From Polynucleobacter yangtzensis (lineage in GTDB: Bacteria; Pseudomonadota; Gammaproteobacteria; Burkholderiales; Burkholderiaceae): a stretch of 64,000 nucleotides of DNA. This document shows positions 30,394 through 40,735 of this stretch, in pieces (position 1 is the first letter of the stretch; each line of letters opens with the position of its first letter). Under the pieces are notes generated by a model that saw only the letters and a program-made list of their open reading frames with translations, searched no databases and had not been told where the DNA came from. The stretch covers positions 340,178-404,177 of the forward strand of contig NZ_LOJI01000001.1 in assembly GCF_001595965.1 (NCBI RefSeq), read 5' to 3'. The translations under genes and the position numbers were made by a program.

Positions 30394-31121
30394 TCGTTCG
30401 ATAAGGCTTTCAAAACTAGAAATTTGCCTTCGGGATGAGAGAAGATTGCGCTGCCATTTTCTATGCTACTAAGACGCCATTCGCCTAAAGCTTGACCCCC
30501 TTTTTCAAAAGCAATATTGTTTTTCCCAGTATTAAAAAATGCCTGATGAGAGTCCCCCATTTGGGCTGCACCCAAGTAGCGCCAGCGGCGTAATTCGGCC
30601 TCATAGGAGGGCGTCTTAGGTTTGCTGGAAACCCTGCTTTCGGGCTTTTTATTCATTAATGAGTGAATGCTTACTTCTATTTCATACATTGCTGCATATA
30701 AATCACCTTGATCTTGATGAAATTCATCGCGCAATAAGGCCATCTCCTTTTTTAGCTCGGAAATGAGCTTTTGAGACTCCTCTTGAGTGCTCTGGGATGT
30801 CTGATTGAGGGTGTTAAAGGCAATGTAGATTGCAACTGCTGAGCCTATTAATACCCCAAAAAATAGGGCAATCATCCCGCCTATTTTTTGAATAGAAGTT
30901 GGGATTTGTAACTTGTTAAGTGGGTCTGTGAAAGTGGGGTGATTGCTCCTTCCTGAGGCCTTGGGGGTAGCGCTTTGATGTGGTGGTGGTTTACGAATTC
31001 CATGGGGATCTGGAATGGCGGGGTCGTCGCCAAGATCACTCAAAATTTCGTCAAAAGATTGGCTGGAAATGTGGCGTGCAGGCATGACCCTATTCTTCAG
31101 TTTCGAGTCCTGAAAAGCCAT
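30390..31121 (-). CDS. Bitopic coiled-coil protein with PilP/GspC-like C-terminus, probable secretin partner
   Basis: 243 residues, not a recognised named family. Cytoplasmic N-terminus (1-80, basic and proline-rich), one membrane helix (82-104), a predicted coiled coil (about 112-157), then a C-terminal domain (179-239) whose pattern, RYLGA...G...AFF...NNIAFEKGGQ.LGEWRL..I..GSAIF...EGKFLVLK, resembles the small beta domain of PilP and the HR domain of GspC. That domain binds the N0 domain of secretins in type II systems. It overlaps the secretin start (ATGA). Function as inner-membrane partner is inferred. The start could instead be ATG 31085. Confidence 0.7.
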   Translation of the reverse strand: MAFQDSKLKNRVMPARHISSQSFDEILSDLGDDPAIPDPHGIRKPPPHQSATPKASGRSNHPTFTDPLNKLQIPTSIQKIGGMIALFFGVLIGSAVAIYIAFNTLNQTSQSTQEESQKLISELKKEMALLRDEFHQDQGDLYAAMYEIEVSIHSLMNKKPESRVSSKPKTPSYEAELRRWRYLGAAQMGDSHQAFFNTGKNNIAFEKGGQALGEWRLSSIENGSAIFSHPEGKFLVLKALSNE

Positions 31122-31212
31122 CGGCTCAGATTGAACCCAGCGTCAGAAAGTAGGCATTTCGCATACGTAAAACAGGGTATTTGGAGCTTTTAGGGAAATT
31201 GAATAAGCACCC

Positions 31213-31218
31213 TATAAT
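31213..31218 (+). promoter_or_regulatory. Consensus -10 element directly upstream of mrcA
   Basis: TATAAT at 31213-31218 ends eight bases before the mrcA ATG, so transcription would begin within about three bases of the start codon. The -35 is poor (TTTTAG, 31188-31193, 19-bp spacer). Confidence 0.5.
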
Positions 31219-31226
31219 TTGGGCAT

Positions 31227-33563
31227 ATGGCCTTACCTCCAAAAGACAAGCCGCCGCTCAATCAGCGTCCTATTCGTCCATCCGATAGACGTCCTCGGCA
31301 AACACGAGTTCAGCCTGGCTTGCCGCGCAAGAATTCAAGCAACCCATTAGTAAAGGCTTTGTTAATTATTGGCGTGGTTTTTGCCGTAGTGATTACATTG
31401 CTGATGGGTTATGCCTTTTTGGTTGCAAAACCTAATCTTCCAAAGATCTCTGCATTAACTGATTACAACCCAAAGACTCCTTTACGCATCTACACGGCGG
31501 ACAAAGTGTTAATTGGTGAGTTTGGTGAGGAGCGTCGCAAGGTAATCCCATTAAATGAAATTCCTCAAAGCATGCGCAATGCTGTTTTAGCAATTGAGGA
31601 CGATCGCTTCTATTCTCACGGTGGCGTCGACTACGTTGGAATTTTGCGCGCTGCATTGACCAACTTGCGCGGACATCTTTCGCAGGGCGCTTCAACCATC
31701 ACCATGCAGGTAGCGCGCAATTTCTTTCTCAGCAACGAGAAGACCTTTAGCCGAAAAATCTATGAAGTTTTATTAGCCTGGGAAATTGAGTCTCAATTAA
31801 CTAAGGACAAGATTCTGGAAATCTATATGAACCAGATTTTCTTAGGGCAACGGGCTTATGGTTTCTCTAGTGCAGCGCAGATCTATTTTGGTAAAGAGTT
31901 AAAAGACATCACCATAGCTGAGTCTGCAATGTTGGCCGGCCTACCAAAGGCGCCGTCAGCTTATAACCCAGTTAGCAATTTCCGTCGTGCCAAGATTCGC
32001 CAAGAGTACATTTTGCAGCGCATGCGCGATCTGGGATATATCACTCCAGAGGATTATCAAAAAGCGATGATCGAGGAATTGCATATTCGCGGCCTTGGTA
32101 ACGAGTTTGCAGTTCGTGCAGATTTCCCGGCGGAGATGGTGCGCCAATTGTTATTCACGCAATATGGTGAGGCAATCTACTCCCAGGGAATAGATGTTTA
32201 CACCACCATCTTGAAAGCAGATCAAGATGCCGCTTACAAGGCGGTACGTAAGGGAATTTTTGAATACGACTTGCGTCACGCCTATCGCGGCCCAGAAGGT
32301 TTCATTGATCTTCCTGAGGATTCTGTAAAACGCCAACGCGCCATTGATGAAGCATTACTTGCTTATCCACAGTTAGATGATTTGCAGTCTGGTGTTGTGC
32401 TTGAGATCAAGCCAAAAGAAATGCAGGTCATGATTGCCACTGGTGACACCATCACCATTAAAGGCGAGGGTATGAAGTTGGCGGCGGCATCCATTACCGA
32501 TAGCACTCAGCCTAAGAAACGTTTGCGTCCTGGTGCAGTTGTGCGCCTTCTTTCAGACGGTGGAGTTTGGAAGTTAGCTCAATTGCCTCAAGTTGAGGCT
32601 GCGTTTGTTTCCATGAATGCTGAGACTGGCGCAATTCTCTCTTTGGTGGGTGGCTTTGATTTCCGTCGCAATCAATTCAACCACGTGACACAAGCCTTGC
32701 GTCAGCCGGGCTCCTCATTTAAGCCATTCATCTATGCCGCTGCGATTGAAAAAGGTTTCACACCCAGCACGATGGTGAATGATGCGCCTTTATCGATTGG
32801 CAGTATGGAAACTGGCAGTCAAGCCTGGGAGCCTAAAAACTACGATGGTAAATATGACGGCATGATGCGCTTACGTACTGCTTTAGCTAAGTCGAAGAAC
32901 TTAGTTTCTGTGCGCATCATTCGCGCTATTGGTCCTTCCTATGCTCAGGAATACATTCAGCGTTTTGGTTTTGAGCCAGAAAAGCATCCACCTTATTTAA
33001 CGATGGCGTTGGGCGCGGGTTCAGTTACACCACTACAAATGGCTTCTGCTTACAGCGTTTTTGCGAATGGCGGCTATCGAGTGGATCCATTCTTGATTGA
33101 CAAGATGGTGGATTCTAAGGGTGCCGTCATGTTTGAAGCAAAGCCAACTCGTGCTCGGGAAGATGCGCCGCGTGTACTTGATGCGCGCACAGCATTTGTC
33201 ATGGATAGCATGCTGCAAGAGGTAACCAAGTCAGGGACTGCAGCTTCTGCACGCGGCAAATTAGGTCGTAGCGATATCGCAGGTAAAACCGGTACAACCA
33301 ATGATTCTCATGATGCATGGTTTGCTGGGTATAACCCCAAAGTCGTTGCGATTGCATGGATTGGTTTTGATAAGCCGGCCAGCCTGGGTGATCGAGAGAC
33401 TGGTGGCGGCCTTGCTTTACCAATGTGGATTTCTTATATGGGTACCGCGCTAAGAGAGGTTCCGCAGGAGACGCGTGAAGTTCCAAGTGGAGTAACGCAA
33501 GTGGACGGCGACTGGTTTATTCCAGAATTCTCAAACAATGGCGGTGTCCGCGAACTTCAATAG
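31227..33563 (+). CDS. mrcA: Penicillin-binding protein 1A, bifunctional class A
   Basis: 778 residues. Polymerises and cross-links peptidoglycan. A basic N-terminal cytoplasmic tail, membrane helix (42-66), GT51 glycosyltransferase domain with catalytic Glu124 (IEDDRFYSHGGVD) and the GASTITMQ motif, an OB-like insert, and the transpeptidase domain with SxxK Ser496-Lys499 (PGSSFKP), SKN (near 553) and KTGTT (near 690). No in-frame start exists further upstream (a TAA at 31215), and no Shine-Dalgarno precedes the ATG. Divergent from the mini-secretin genes, as ponA is from pilMNOPQ in related bacteria. Confidence 0.97.
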   Translation: MALPPKDKPPLNQRPIRPSDRRPRQTRVQPGLPRKNSSNPLVKALLIIGVVFAVVITLLMGYAFLVAKPNLPKISALTDYNPKTPLRIYTADKVLIGEFGEERRKVIPLNEIPQSMRNAVLAIEDDRFYSHGGVDYVGILRAALTNLRGHLSQGASTITMQVARNFFLSNEKTFSRKIYEVLLAWEIESQLTKDKILEIYMNQIFLGQRAYGFSSAAQIYFGKELKDITIAESAMLAGLPKAPSAYNPVSNFRRAKIRQEYILQRMRDLGYITPEDYQKAMIEELHIRGLGNEFAVRADFPAEMVRQLLFTQYGEAIYSQGIDVYTTILKADQDAAYKAVRKGIFEYDLRHAYRGPEGFIDLPEDSVKRQRAIDEALLAYPQLDDLQSGVVLEIKPKEMQVMIATGDTITIKGEGMKLAAASITDSTQPKKRLRPGAVVRLLSDGGVWKLAQLPQVEAAFVSMNAETGAILSLVGGFDFRRNQFNHVTQALRQPGSSFKPFIYAAAIEKGFTPSTMVNDAPLSIGSMETGSQAWEPKNYDGKYDGMMRLRTALAKSKNLVSVRIIRAIGPSYAQEYIQRFGFEPEKHPPYLTMALGAGSVTPLQMASAYSVFANGGYRVDPFLIDKMVDSKGAVMFEAKPTRAREDAPRVLDARTAFVMDSMLQEVTKSGTAASARGKLGRSDIAGKTGTTNDSHDAWFAGYNPKVVAIAWIGFDKPASLGDRETGGGLALPMWISYMGTALREVPQETREVPSGVTQVDGDWFIPEFSNNGGVRELQ

Positions 33564-33575
33564 TTCGTATTCAAC

Positions 33576-34280
33576 ATGGCACGGCAAGCGCGCACTGTGA
33601 TACCAGGCCAAGCAATGCATGTGATGGTTCGTGGTAACAATCGTGAAACACTATTTTTTACCGATGAAGATCGGCGCACTTATTTAGAGTGGTTACGCGA
33701 GGCGGCAAGACAATTTGGTTGCGCAGTTCATGCTTTTGCATTGATGCCGAATCATGTTCATTTATTGATGACTCCGCAAAATGAAGATTCCCTTGCAAAA
33801 ACCATGCAATCTCTGGGACGTCGTTATGCGCAATATTTCAATCAACAGCATCGACGCTCTGGAACTATTTGGGAAGGTCGGTATCGCTCATCCTTAATTG
33901 ATCCAGATTATTTCTTGCGTTGTCAGCGCTACATCGAACTCAACCCAGTGAGAGCTGGATTTGAATCGAACCCACAAAGCTCTACTTGGACTAGTTTTGC
34001 AACGCATATTGGTGGCAATGCCGAACCATGGTTAGTGGATCACCAGCATTTTTGGAAGTTAGGTAATACGCCTTTTGAAAGGCAAATGACCTGGGCTAGT
34101 TTTGTGAAAGAGGGGGCGCCTCACTGGGAGGACCGCCAAATTACGGAATCCTTGCTTCGCTCCAAACCTTGGGTGAGTGATATTTATGCGCAAAAGCTCT
34201 TCAAAAATGCCCCAGAGGTAGCGGTAATACGGCATCGCGGCCGCCCTAGAAAAATAATCCCATTAAATTCAACGACTTAG
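33576..34280 (+). CDS. REP-associated tyrosine transposase (RAYT, Y1/HUH superfamily)
   Basis: 234 residues. Family marks in order: MARQAR.VIPGQAMHVMVRGNNRETLFF, the HUH metal motif in MPNHVHLLM (His60, His62), YAQYFN..HRRSGTIWEGRYRSSL, and RYIELNPVRAG (118-128) carrying the likely nucleophilic tyrosine. RAYTs are domesticated relatives of IS200/IS605 TnpA that spread small REP palindromes and rarely form a complete insertion sequence. It sits 12 bases after mrcA in the same direction, with no inverted-repeat ends or target duplication seen. A palindrome follows at 34327-34387. A longer C-terminus than IS200 TnpA is normal for this subgroup. Confidence 0.9.
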   Translation: MARQARTVIPGQAMHVMVRGNNRETLFFTDEDRRTYLEWLREAARQFGCAVHAFALMPNHVHLLMTPQNEDSLAKTMQSLGRRYAQYFNQQHRRSGTIWEGRYRSSLIDPDYFLRCQRYIELNPVRAGFESNPQSSTWTSFATHIGGNAEPWLVDHQHFWKLGNTPFERQMTWASFVKEGAPHWEDRQITESLLRSKPWVSDIYAQKLFKNAPEVAVIRHRGRPRKIIPLNSTT

Positions 34281-34294
34281 AGAAATTAAAACTT

Positions 34295-34313
34295 CCCCGA
34301 AATCAATTTGGGG
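34295..34313 (+). other. Small stem-loop after the transposase gene
   Basis: CCCC (34295-34298) and AAAT (34300-34303) pair with ATTT (34306-34309) and GGGG (34310-34313), with one bulged G. No T-run follows directly. It may act as a weak terminator for the transposase or as part of its associated repeat. Confidence 0.35.
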
Positions 34314-34315
34314 TA

Positions 34316-34345
34316 TTGAATATTTTGACTCTGTCCCCATATAAG
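34316..34345 (+). promoter_or_regulatory. Possible gltB promoter
   Basis: TTGAAT (34316-34321) and TATAAG (34340-34345) with an 18-bp spacer, giving a leader of about 120 bases to gltB. The left arm of the transposase-associated palindrome occupies the spacer. Confidence 0.35.
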
Positions 34346-34387
34346 TAATACATATTGGTGCGGCATCAAAATAAATGGGACAGACTC
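34327..34387. repeat. REP-like imperfect palindrome next to the RAYT gene
   Basis: GACTCTGTCCCCAT (34327-34340) and AATGGGACAGACTC (34374-34387) face each other across 33 bases; the core CTGTCCC / GGGACAG is shared. CTGTCCCC-type motifs commonly accompany this transposase group. No other copies were noticed in the window, but the search was by eye. Confidence 0.45.
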
Positions 34388-34474
34388 ATTTTATTTCTAT
34401 TGCATCGGTATGGGTATTCACCTATATTTGATCCTCCAAAAGTAATTAGGCCTTTGTCGCCCCTCGGAAATACT

Positions 34475-37400
34475 ATGACTACACAATTAAATACAGATCT
34501 TCGCCCTATCGCTCAAGGTTTATATGACCCAAGTAATGAGCATGACGCTTGCGGCGTAGGATTCGTTGCACACATTAAAGGTAAGAAATCCCACGAGATC
34601 GTTTCTCAGGGTTTGCAGATTCTTGAGAACTTAGATCACCGGGGAGCAGTAGGCGCTGATCCATTGATGGGTGATGGCGCTGGTATCTTGATTCAGATTC
34701 CAGATACTTTGTATCGCGAAGAAATGGCCAAGCAAGGCGTGACATTGCCACCATTAGGTGAGTATGGTGTTGGCATGATTTTCTTGCCGAAGGAACATGC
34801 ATCACGTTTAGCGTGCGAGCAAGAATTAGAGCGAACTGTTCGTTTAGAAGGCCAAGTTGTTTTAGGTTGGAGAGATGTTCCGGTGGATGTGAAATTGCCG
34901 ATGTCTCCAACAGTACAAATGACAGAGCCATTCATTCGTCAAATTTTTATTGGTCGTGGTCGCGACATCATGACGACCGACGCGCTTGAGCGTAAGTTGT
35001 ATGTCATTCGCAAGACAGCAAGTCATGCGATTCAAGATTTGCATCTCAAACATGGCAAGGAATATTTCGTTGCCTCAATGTCTGCTAGAACCATTGTTTA
35101 TAAGGGTTTGCTGTTAGCCAATCAAGTTGGTGCTTATTACCAAGACTTACAAGACAAGCGCACTGTCTCAGCGTTGGCATTAGTGCATCAACGCTTCTCC
35201 ACCAATACATTCCCTGCATGGGAATTGGCGCATCCATACCGCATGATTGCGCATAACGGCGAGATCAACACTGTTAAAGGTAACGTCAACTGGGTGAATG
35301 CACGTGAAGGTGCAATTAGCTCCCCAGTGCTTGGCGATGACTTGCAGAAACTTTGGCCATTAATTTATCCAGGTCAATCAGACACTGCGTGTTTTGATAA
35401 CTGTTTAGAGTTGTTGGTAATGTCTGGCTACCCATTAGCGCAAGCCATGATGATGATGATTCCTGAGGCATGGGAACAACATGCATTGATGGATGACAAT
35501 CGTCGCGCATTCTATGAATACCACGCAGCAATGATGGAGCCATGGGACGGTCCTGCAGCAATGGCATTTACCGATGGTCGTCAAATTGGCGCAACTTTGG
35601 ATCGCAATGGTTTGCGTCCAGCACGTTATTACGTTACTGATGATGACCTTGTCATCATGGGCTCTGAGGCTGGTGTATTGCCGATTCCTGAGAGCAAGAT
35701 CGTACAAAAATGGCGCTTACAACCAGGCAAGATGTTCATGATCGACATGGAGCAAGGTCGCATCATTGATGATGTTGAATTGAAGAATGCCGTTTCTAAA
35801 GCCAAGCCATATAAGAGTTGGATCGATGCAGTTCGTGTGAAGTTGGACGAAGTTGATGCCAGCAAGGTGGACTTAGTTGATGAGAAAACCACGATTCGTC
35901 CAGCGGCAAAATTATTAGATCGCCAACAAGCATTTGGCTACACCCAGGAAGATATTAAGTTCCTGATGGCTCCAATGGCCATGAATGGTGAAGAAGCTAT
36001 TGGTTCAATGGGCAATGACAGCCCATTAGCGGTTCTCTCTAATAAGAACAAGCCACTCTATAACTACTTCAAACAGTTGTTTGCACAAGTTACCAATCCT
36101 CCGATTGATCCAATTCGCGAGAACATGGTGATGTCTTTGGTTTCTTTCATTGGCCCTAAGCCGAACTTGTTAGATACCAACAATATCAATCCACCAATGC
36201 GCTTGGAAGTAAGCCAGCCAATTTTGGATTTTGATGACATCACTAAGATTCGTCATATTGGCCATTACACCAATGGCAAGTTCCGCTCTTATGAATTGGA
36301 TATTTGCTATCCAGCTTCATGGGGTAAGGCTGGCATTGAAGCGCGCTTAGCTTCTTTGTGTGCAGAAGCAGCGGATGCAGTGCGCTCTGGTTACAACATT
36401 TTGATCGTGAGCGATCGTCAGGTTGATGAAAAGCACGTAGCAATTCCTGCTTTATTGGCTACTTCTGCCATTCATCAACATTTAGTGCAAAAAGGTTTGC
36501 GTACTAGCGTTGGCTTAGTAGTAGAAACAGGTAGCGCGCGTGAGACCCATCACTTTGCGCTCTTGGCTGGTTATGGCGCAGAAGCAGTTCATCCATACCT
36601 CGCAATGGAAACTTTGGCAGAAATGGCCAAAGGCTTATCCGGTGATTTATCTGCAGAAAAAGCAGTGAAGAATTTTGTGAAAGCGATTGGTAAGGGCTTG
36701 CAAAAAGTGATGTCCAAAATGGGCATCTCAACTTACATGTCTTATACAGGCTCCCAGATTTTTGAAGCCATTGGTTTAAATCACGACATCATTGATCAAT
36801 ACTTCAAGGGCACTCCATCAAACGTTGGCGGTATCGGCGTATTTGAAGTGGCTGAAGAAGCATTACGCATGCATTCATCTGCATTTGGTAATGACCCGGT
36901 TCTAACCAATATGCTTGATGCTGGTGGTGAGTACGCTTTCCGCATTCGTGGCGAGAACCATATGTGGACTCCTGACACGATTGCGAAGTTGCAGCATTCC
37001 ACCCGTATCGGCGCTGAGAAAGGCTATCAGACTTATAAAGAGTACGCCAACATCATCAATGATCAAACTAAGCGTCAAATGACTTTGCGCGGTTTGTTTG
37101 AATTCAAGATTGATCCAGCAAAAGCGATTCCGTTGGACGAAGTAGAGTCTGCGAAAGAAATCGTTAAACGTTTTGCAACGGGTGCGATGTCTTTGGGTTC
37201 GATCTCTACAGAAGCACACGCTACTTTGGCAATTGCTATGAACCGTATTGGCGGTAAGTCCAATACTGGTGAGGGTGGCGAAGATCCAAACCGTTACGTG
37301 AATGAACTCAAAGGCATTCCAATTAAGAAGGGTGAGTCTTTAGCAAGCATCTTGGGTAGCGATGTTGTCGAAGCGAATATCCCATTGCAAGATGGTGACT

Positions 37401-39220
37401 CCTTGCGCTCCAAGATCAAGCAAGTTGCTTCTGGTCGTTTTGGCGTAACTACAGAATATTTGCGTTCTGCTGATCAGATTCAAATCAAGATGGCACAAGG
37501 CGCTAAGCCTGGTGAAGGCGGTCAATTGCCGGGCGGTAAGGTTTCTGACTACATCGGTAAGTTGCGTTTTTCAGTGCCAGGTGTTGGTTTGATTTCCCCT
37601 CCTCCACACCATGACATTTACTCAATTGAAGATATTGCTCAGTTGATTCATGACTTGAAGAACGTTAATCCAAAAGCCGACGTTTCTGTGAAGTTGGTAT
37701 CTGAGGTAGGCGTTGGAACTGTTGCAGCTGGTGTTGCGAAAGCTAAAGCAGACCACGTTGTGATCGCTGGCCATGATGGCGGTACTGGCGCATCCCCACT
37801 GTCTTCAATCAAGCATGCTGGTTCCCCATGGGAACTCGGCCTGGCTGAAACACAGCAGACATTGGTTCTCAATGGCTTGCGTAGTCGTATTCGTGTTCAA
37901 GCTGACGGCCAAATGAAGACTGGTCGCGACGTAGTGATTGGTGCTTTGTTAGGCGCAGATGAATTTGGTTTCGCGACAGCTCCATTGGTTGTTGAGGGTT
38001 GCATCATGATGCGTAAGTGTCATTTAAATACCTGCCCAGTTGGTGTTGCTACACAAGATCCAGAATTGCGTAAGAAATTCTCAGGCAAGCCAGAGCACGT
38101 TGTGAACTTCTTCTTCTTCATTGCTGAAGAGGCTCGCGAGATCATGGCGCAATTGGGTATTCGTAAGTTTGATGACTTAATTGGTCGCGTTGATTTGTTA
38201 GATACCCGCAAAGGTATTGAGAACTGGAAAGTACATGGCTTGGATTTCAGCAAGATTTTTGCTGAACCACAGGTTGCTGCTGAAGTTCCACGTTATCAAG
38301 TGTTGACGCAAGATCATGGCTTGGCTAGCGCACTCGACAATATTTTGATTGAGAAGAGCGAGCCTGCCTTAGAGCGTGGTGAGAAGGTATCTTTCATTGT
38401 TCCTGTTAAGAACGTGAACCGTACAGTTGGCGCAATGCTCTCAGGTGAAGTAGCTCAGCGTTATGGTCATGCAGGCTTGCCAGATGACACTATTCATATT
38501 CAGTTGAATGGCACGGCTGGTCAAAGCTTTGCAGCCTTCTTGGCCCGCGGTATTACCTTAGATTTGGTTGGTGATGGCAATGACTACGTTGGTAAAGGTT
38601 TGTCAGGTGGTCGCGTGATTGTTCGTGCTCCACATGAGTTCCGTGGCGATACCGCGAAGAACATCATTGTTGGTAATACCGTGCTCTACGGCGCAATTGC
38701 TGGTGAGGCATTCTTTAACGGTGTAGCAGGTGAACGTTTCGCGGTGCGTAACTCTGGTGCGACAACAGTTGTTGAAGGTACTGGCGACCATGGTTGTGAG
38801 TACATGACTGGTGGCACAGTAGTTGTATTGGGCGCAACAGGCCGTAACTTTGCTGCAGGTATGAGCGGCGGTATTGCTTATGTTTACGACGAAGATGGTC
38901 TGTTCAATAAGCGTTGCAACACCAGCATGGCGACTTTGGAAAAAGTCCTGCCTTCTGCTGAGCAGATTGCCAAGATGCCGAAGTCTGAGTGGCATGCCCC
39001 TGTCGACGTTAAAGATGGTGGCGAGCGTTTAACAGACGAGCAAATCTTGAAGGGCTTGATTGAGCGTCATTTCCGCCACACTGGCTCTGAGCGCGCAAAA
39101 GCACTTTTAGCTGACTGGGAAAATGCCCGTGGACGTTTTGTGAAGGTTCTCCCAACTGAGTACAAACGTGCTCTCGGTGAGTTGTGGGAAAAGGCTCAGA
39201 ACAAAACCGTTGCTGCTTAA
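34475..39220 (+). CDS. gltB: Glutamate synthase (NADPH), large subunit
   Basis: 1581 residues. Transfers the amide of glutamine to 2-oxoglutarate. ATG 34475 (GGAA five bases upstream) gives a 25-residue propeptide before Cys26 ([10 protein letters not shown]), the class II amidotransferase nucleophile exposed by cleavage. Then follow the central domain, the FMN-binding synthase domain ([29 protein letters not shown], and the 3Fe-4S cysteines in [13 protein letters not shown]) and the C-terminal beta-helix GXXG domain. The frame runs upstream to 34355, but those residues cover the RAYT repeat and are not conserved. Followed by gltD. Confidence 0.97.
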   Translation: MTTQLNTDLRPIAQGLYDPSNEHDACGVGFVAHIKGKKSHEIVSQGLQILENLDHRGAVGADPLMGDGAGILIQIPDTLYREEMAKQGVTLPPLGEYGVGMIFLPKEHASRLACEQELERTVRLEGQVVLGWRDVPVDVKLPMSPTVQMTEPFIRQIFIGRGRDIMTTDALERKLYVIRKTASHAIQDLHLKHGKEYFVASMSARTIVYKGLLLANQVGAYYQDLQDKRTVSALALVHQRFSTNTFPAWELAHPYRMIAHNGEINTVKGNVNWVNAREGAISSPVLGDDLQKLWPLIYPGQSDTACFDNCLELLVMSGYPLAQAMMMMIPEAWEQHALMDDNRRAFYEYHAAMMEPWDGPAAMAFTDGRQIGATLDRNGLRPARYYVTDDDLVIMGSEAGVLPIPESKIVQKWRLQPGKMFMIDMEQGRIIDDVELKNAVSKAKPYKSWIDAVRVKLDEVDASKVDLVDEKTTIRPAAKLLDRQQAFGYTQEDIKFLMAPMAMNGEEAIGSMGNDSPLAVLSNKNKPLYNYFKQLFAQVTNPPIDPIRENMVMSLVSFIGPKPNLLDTNNINPPMRLEVSQPILDFDDITKIRHIGHYTNGKFRSYELDICYPASWGKAGIEARLASLCAEAADAVRSGYNILIVSDRQVDEKHVAIPALLATSAIHQHLVQKGLRTSVGLVVETGSARETHHFALLAGYGAEAVHPYLAMETLAEMAKGLSGDLSAEKAVKNFVKAIGKGLQKVMSKMGISTYMSYTGSQIFEAIGLNHDIIDQYFKGTPSNVGGIGVFEVAEEALRMHSSAFGNDPVLTNMLDAGGEYAFRIRGENHMWTPDTIAKLQHSTRIGAEKGYQTYKEYANIINDQTKRQMTLRGLFEFKIDPAKAIPLDEVESAKEIVKRFATGAMSLGSISTEAHATLAIAMNRIGGKSNTGEGGEDPNRYVNELKGIPIKKGESLASILGSDVVEANIPLQDGDSLRSKIKQVASGRFGVTTEYLRSADQIQIKMAQGAKPGEGGQLPGGKVSDYIGKLRFSVPGVGLISPPPHHDIYSIEDIAQLIHDLKNVNPKADVSVKLVSEVGVGTVAAGVAKAKADHVVIAGHDGGTGASPLSSIKHAGSPWELGLAETQQTLVLNGLRSRIRVQADGQMKTGRDVVIGALLGADEFGFATAPLVVEGCIMMRKCHLNTCPVGVATQDPELRKKFSGKPEHVVNFFFFIAEEAREIMAQLGIRKFDDLIGRVDLLDTRKGIENWKVHGLDFSKIFAEPQVAAEVPRYQVLTQDHGLASALDNILIEKSEPALERGEKVSFIVPVKNVNRTVGAMLSGEVAQRYGHAGLPDDTIHIQLNGTAGQSFAAFLARGITLDLVGDGNDYVGKGLSGGRVIVRAPHEFRGDTAKNIIVGNTVLYGAIAGEAFFNGVAGERFAVRNSGATTVVEGTGDHGCEYMTGGTVVVLGATGRNFAAGMSGGIAYVYDEDGLFNKRCNTSMATLEKVLPSAEQIAKMPKSEWHAPVDVKDGGERLTDEQILKGLIERHFRHTGSERAKALLADWENARGRFVKVLPTEYKRALGELWEKAQNKTVAA

Positions 39221-39261
39221 TCAAATAGATAGACATTAAGAAAAGATACTGAGGATTCGAT

Positions 39262-40725
39262 ATGGGTAAGGTCACTGGATTTATGGAGTTTGAGCGCGTT
39301 GATGAAAAGTACGAAGCGCCGGTTAAACGTCTCCATCACTACAAAGAATTTGTTGCTGCTTTAACTGACGAAGAAGCTAAAGTTCAGGGCGCGCGTTGTA
39401 TGGATTGCGGTATCCCGTTTTGTAATAACGGTTGCCCAGTGAACAACATCATTCCTGACTTTAATGATTTGGTATTCCATAGTGATTGGAAGAATGCATT
39501 AGACGTTTTGCAATCAACCAATAACTTCCCTGAATTTACCGGCCGTATTTGCCCAGCTCCTTGCGAAGCCGCATGTACTTTAGGTATTAATAGCACTGCA
39601 GTTGGCATCAAATCTATTGAGCACGCCATCATTGATAAGGGCTGGGAAAGTGGTTGGGTTAAGCCTCAGCCATCCAAGACCAAGACAGGTAAAAAAGTAG
39701 CGGTAGTTGGCGGCGGTCCTGCGGGTATGGCGGCTGCACAGCAATTGGCTCGTGTTGGTCATGATGTGACTGTATTTGAGAAGAATGATCGCGTTGGTGG
39801 CTTGCTGCGTTACGGTATTCCTGATTTCAAAATGGAAAAGTGGTTGATTGACCGTCGCGTAGAGCAGATGCAAGCTGAAGGCGTGAAGTTTGAAACCGGT
39901 GTGTTTGTTGGTAAAGAAGCGATTGGTGCTGAAGTAAAAAATTACTCCAACAAAACAGTTTCTCCTGAGCAGTTGATGAAAGATTTTGATGCTGTAGTGA
40001 TCACTGGTGGCGCAGAGCAGCCACGTGATTTGCCAGTCCCAGGTCGTGAGTTAGCTGGCGTGCACTATGCGTTGGAATTTTTGATTCCACAGAACAAAGA
40101 AAATGCAGGAGATTTCAAAAACGAAATTCGTGCAACTGACAAGCATGTTGTAGTTATCGGCGGCGGTGATACTGGTTCTGATTGTGTAGGAACTTCAAAC
40201 CGCCACGGCGCTACTAAGATTACTCAGTTTGAATTGCTCCCGCAGCCTCCAGAAGAGGAAAACAAGCCATTAGTATGGCCATATTGGCCAACAAAGTTGC
40301 GCACATCCTCATCCCACGAAGAAGGCTGTGATCGTGACTGGTCTGTTGGAACGAAACGTTTTGAAGGTAAAAACGGCAAAGTAGAGAAGTTGATCGGCGT
40401 ACGTTTGGAGTGGAAAGACGGCAAGATGTCAGAGGTGCCAAACTCTGAATTTGAGATCAAGGCAGATTTAGTACTTTTAGCGATGGGCTTCGTGTCTCCA
40501 GTTCAACAGGTGCTAAATGCTTTTGGCGTTGAAAAAGATGCCCGTGGCAACGCTAAAGCTACTGTGGATGGTCAAAATGCCTATCAAACGAACGTTCCTA
40601 AGGTATTTGCTGCTGGCGATATGCGTCGCGGACAGTCTCTCGTAGTTTGGGCGATTCGTGAAGGCCGTCAATGCGCCCGTTCAGTTGATGAGTATTTAAT
40701 GGGGTCTTCTGTTTTACCTCGATAA
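39262..40725 (+). CDS. gltD: Glutamate synthase (NADPH), small subunit
   Basis: 487 residues. Takes electrons from NADPH through FAD and passes them to GltB. The N-terminal cysteine clusters for [4Fe-4S] centres ([14 protein letters not shown] near residues 47-60; CPAPCEAAC near 96-104), the FAD-binding [10 protein letters not shown] (near 152) and the NADPH-binding GGGDTGSDC are intact. Forty-one bases after gltB, same operon. AGGAT lies before the ATG. Confidence 0.97.
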   Translation: MGKVTGFMEFERVDEKYEAPVKRLHHYKEFVAALTDEEAKVQGARCMDCGIPFCNNGCPVNNIIPDFNDLVFHSDWKNALDVLQSTNNFPEFTGRICPAPCEAACTLGINSTAVGIKSIEHAIIDKGWESGWVKPQPSKTKTGKKVAVVGGGPAGMAAAQQLARVGHDVTVFEKNDRVGGLLRYGIPDFKMEKWLIDRRVEQMQAEGVKFETGVFVGKEAIGAEVKNYSNKTVSPEQLMKDFDAVVITGGAEQPRDLPVPGRELAGVHYALEFLIPQNKENAGDFKNEIRATDKHVVVIGGGDTGSDCVGTSNRHGATKITQFELLPQPPEEENKPLVWPYWPTKLRTSSSHEEGCDRDWSVGTKRFEGKNGKVEKLIGVRLEWKDGKMSEVPNSEFEIKADLVLLAMGFVSPVQQVLNAFGVEKDARGNAKATVDGQNAYQTNVPKVFAAGDMRRGQSLVVWAIREGRQCARSVDEYLMGSSVLPR

Positions 40726-40735
40726 TATTGAGGAT

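Noticed and set aside
34355-34474. 40-codon upstream extension of gltB
   Set aside because: It covers the palindrome beside the transposase and is not part of GltB; from ATG 34475 the propeptide before the catalytic Cys has a plausible length.
33564-34474. Complete insertion sequence around the transposase
   Set aside because: No terminal inverted repeats or target-site duplication were seen, and neighbouring genes are intact; RAYT genes normally occur alone.
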